From an uncultured Pelosinus sp. (GTDB lineage Bacteria > Bacillota > Negativicutes > Sporomusales > Acetonemataceae), in assembly GCA_900542835.1 (NCBI GenBank), contig UQPB01000059.1, positions 1 through 15,462 on the forward strand: a stretch of 15,462 nucleotides of DNA, written 5' to 3'. A program made the translations under genes and the position numbers. Under the pieces are notes generated by a model that was not told the DNA's origin, did no database searches, and was given only the letters and a program-made list of their open reading frames with translations. Below are positions 14,595 through 15,462 of the stretch, piece after piece. Position 1 is the stretch's first letter, and each line of letters opens with the position of its first letter.

Positions 14595-15023
14595 ATGAAT
14601 CCAGGCAGAATACTTGCGGAGGCTCTGGAATTTAGCCAGGAACTTGATGATTTGCATAAACATATCAGCGCCACAAATCTTCCCGTCAAAAAAAGCGACT
14701 CATTTGACAAGCAATGCCTGCTGCTGGAGGATTACCTTGGCGGCAATGCCTTCCGCACCTATCATAAAAAAATGAAAACCGCCAATATGCTGTCAGGCGT
14801 ATTAGCCGCGCCTGTATTGGTTGCCATCGTCGTTTTTATTCTCATCGATAAATTTAACAGCGATTTCAACGTATTCAAGTTTATCCTCGACAATCCTGTT
14901 ATTTACATTTTGGCAGGGATATTGTTAGTGGCGGTTTTGTCGGTTGCCTGGTATTTCCGTCATGTAAAAAATAAATTATATGGCGAGATTTATCCTGCCA
15001 TGAAAGACCGGCTTAACATGTAA
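14595..15023 (+). CDS. Hypothetical two-TM membrane protein
   Basis: I do not recognise this 142-aa protein. It has an N-terminal soluble, mixed-charge helical part of about 60 residues (LEFSQELDDLHKHI), TM1 about 66-85, a short hydrophilic and aromatic loop (NSDFNVFKF) and TM2 about 101-121. A basic tail follows (RHVKNKLYGEIYPAMKDRLNM). The positively charged ends suggest both termini are cytoplasmic with a short outside loop. AGGAGG stands six bases before the ATG. It has its own promoter and terminator and stands alone. Despite the lack of a family, start signals and codon pattern make it a convincing gene. Confidence 0.8.
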   Translation: MNPGRILAEALEFSQELDDLHKHISATNLPVKKSDSFDKQCLLLEDYLGGNAFRTYHKKMKTANMLSGVLAAPVLVAIVVFILIDKFNSDFNVFKFILDNPVIYILAGILLVAVLSVAWYFRHVKNKLYGEIYPAMKDRLNM

Positions 15024-15049
15024 AAGGCAGGCGCTCCCCCAACCGCCAA

Positions 15050-15082
15050 AAAATACCCGAAGTTCACGCTTCCGGGTATTTT
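15050..15082 (+). terminator. Terminator of the two-TM protein gene
   Basis: AAAATACCCG (15050-15059) pairs with CGGGTATTTT (15073-15082), with an extra inner AAG/CTT pairing and one bulged base. The T run is at the base of the stem. It lies 26 bases after the stop at 15023; the A-rich left arm makes it usable in both directions. Confidence 0.8.
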
Positions 15083-15462
15083 GCTATCTCCGCCGGACCG
15101 GACGCAGACAACCTGCCAAGGCAATCGCTTACAAAAGTAAGCAAGCGTGTCCGTGGTATTTCGTCCAGTTTCCGAATTCCGGACTTCGTACTCCCGTGCC
15201 CCGTTGCGGGAGGGAGACGGGCCGCAGGCCGGAGGAACGACGCCTTCCGTTAACAACCGTCTGTGTTTGAGCGAAGCGAGTTTCGGACGGTTTAGCCAAC
15301 CAGTTGCCCCGCCAGTCCCCTGGAGCACAGGGGCACAGGGGCACAGTTTTTTTGTTACTTTTGCAACATTTGGCAAAAGTAAATAGGTAGCTTGCCGTCA
15401 GGCAATGGCCGCTTTTGGCCCAAAGGAGAAGCCGGATGTTCCTTTTTGCATTGCCCAAAAAG
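15083..15462. repeat. Hairpin-rich non-coding region, possible dispersed repeat element
   Basis: About 380 bp with no convincing gene; minus-strand frames here have low-complexity Arg/Pro/Gly composition and no start signals. It is packed with inverted repeats: GCTTAC/GTAAGC (15127-15142), CTCCCG/CGGGAG (15191-15212), CCGTC/GACGG (15257-15290) and the perfect 10-bp TTACTTTTGC/GCAAAAGTAA (15355-15382). There is also a short 8-bp tandem of CACAGGGG (15326-15346). Such composition is typical of multi-copy intergenic repeats or decayed mobile DNA. A transposase is not seen, and the right end lies outside the window. Confidence 0.5.

Noticed and set aside
15326..15346. Short CACAGGGG tandem as a possible CRISPR or iteron array
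   Set aside because: Only about two and a half 8-bp units with no spacers and no nearby cas or replication gene.
14990..15458. Two overlapping minus-strand frames (128 and 109 codons) at the right end
   Set aside because: Composition follows the hairpin repeats; one runs through the terminator and into the two-TM gene on the other strand.

Overview
The window reads as ordinary chromosomal DNA from a diderm, anaerobic Firmicute. The best guess is a Sporomusa-like member of the Negativicutes. This is inferred from moderately high GC, strong purine-rich Shine-Dalgarno sites before most genes, frequent TTG/GTG starts, a Gram-negative-type DgkA, and a mix of clostridial and proteobacterial-looking families. 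No phage, plasmid, transposase, CRISPR, tRNA or rRNA is visible.

Region 1 (about 1-4.75 kb, minus strand) is one envelope operon. In transcription order it holds an LTA-synthase-like membrane phosphoglycerol transferase, a broken PAP2-type lipid phosphatase (2542-2762), diacylglycerol kinase DgkA, an OmpR-type response regulator and its histidine kinase. The promoter carries a direct repeat, TTTCAGA-N4-TTTCAGA with an 11-bp period, placed where the -35 box should be. This suggests the operon's own regulator activates it. The chemistry fits together: the transferase releases diacylglycerol from phosphatidylglycerol and DgkA recycles it.

Region 2 (5.0-6.8 kb) is a single chemoreceptor. Its periplasmic domain carries a NarX/McpN-like P-box, so nitrate or nitrite is the likely ligand. 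The promoter has a perfect TGAT-CCGG-ATCA dyad centred about -41.5 from the predicted start, like a class II Crp/Fnr site.

Region 3 (6.9-9.28 kb) is a 4-oxalocrotonate tautomerase-like gene translationally coupled to a YbfB-type MFS transporter, with a divergent LysR regulator and a T-N11-A dyad between them. Region 4 (9.45-12.37 kb) is a metal-resistance pair: a CadC/SmtB-type ArsR repressor and a two-HMA Zn/Cd/Pb P1B-ATPase, with a good promoter overlapped by an inverted repeat.

Region 5 (12.4-14.45 kb, minus strand) holds a flavodoxin-fold NAD(P)H:quinone reductase, a MarR regulator, a cupin and a TfoX C-terminal-domain protein. The MarR promoter is textbook (TTGACA-N17-TATAAT), has a palindrome in its spacer and predicts a leaderless mRNA. 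A related palindrome sits before the reductase. Region 6 (14.5-15.46 kb) is an unrecognised two-TM protein with its own promoter and terminator, then about 380 bp of hairpin-rich non-coding DNA that looks like a repeat element.
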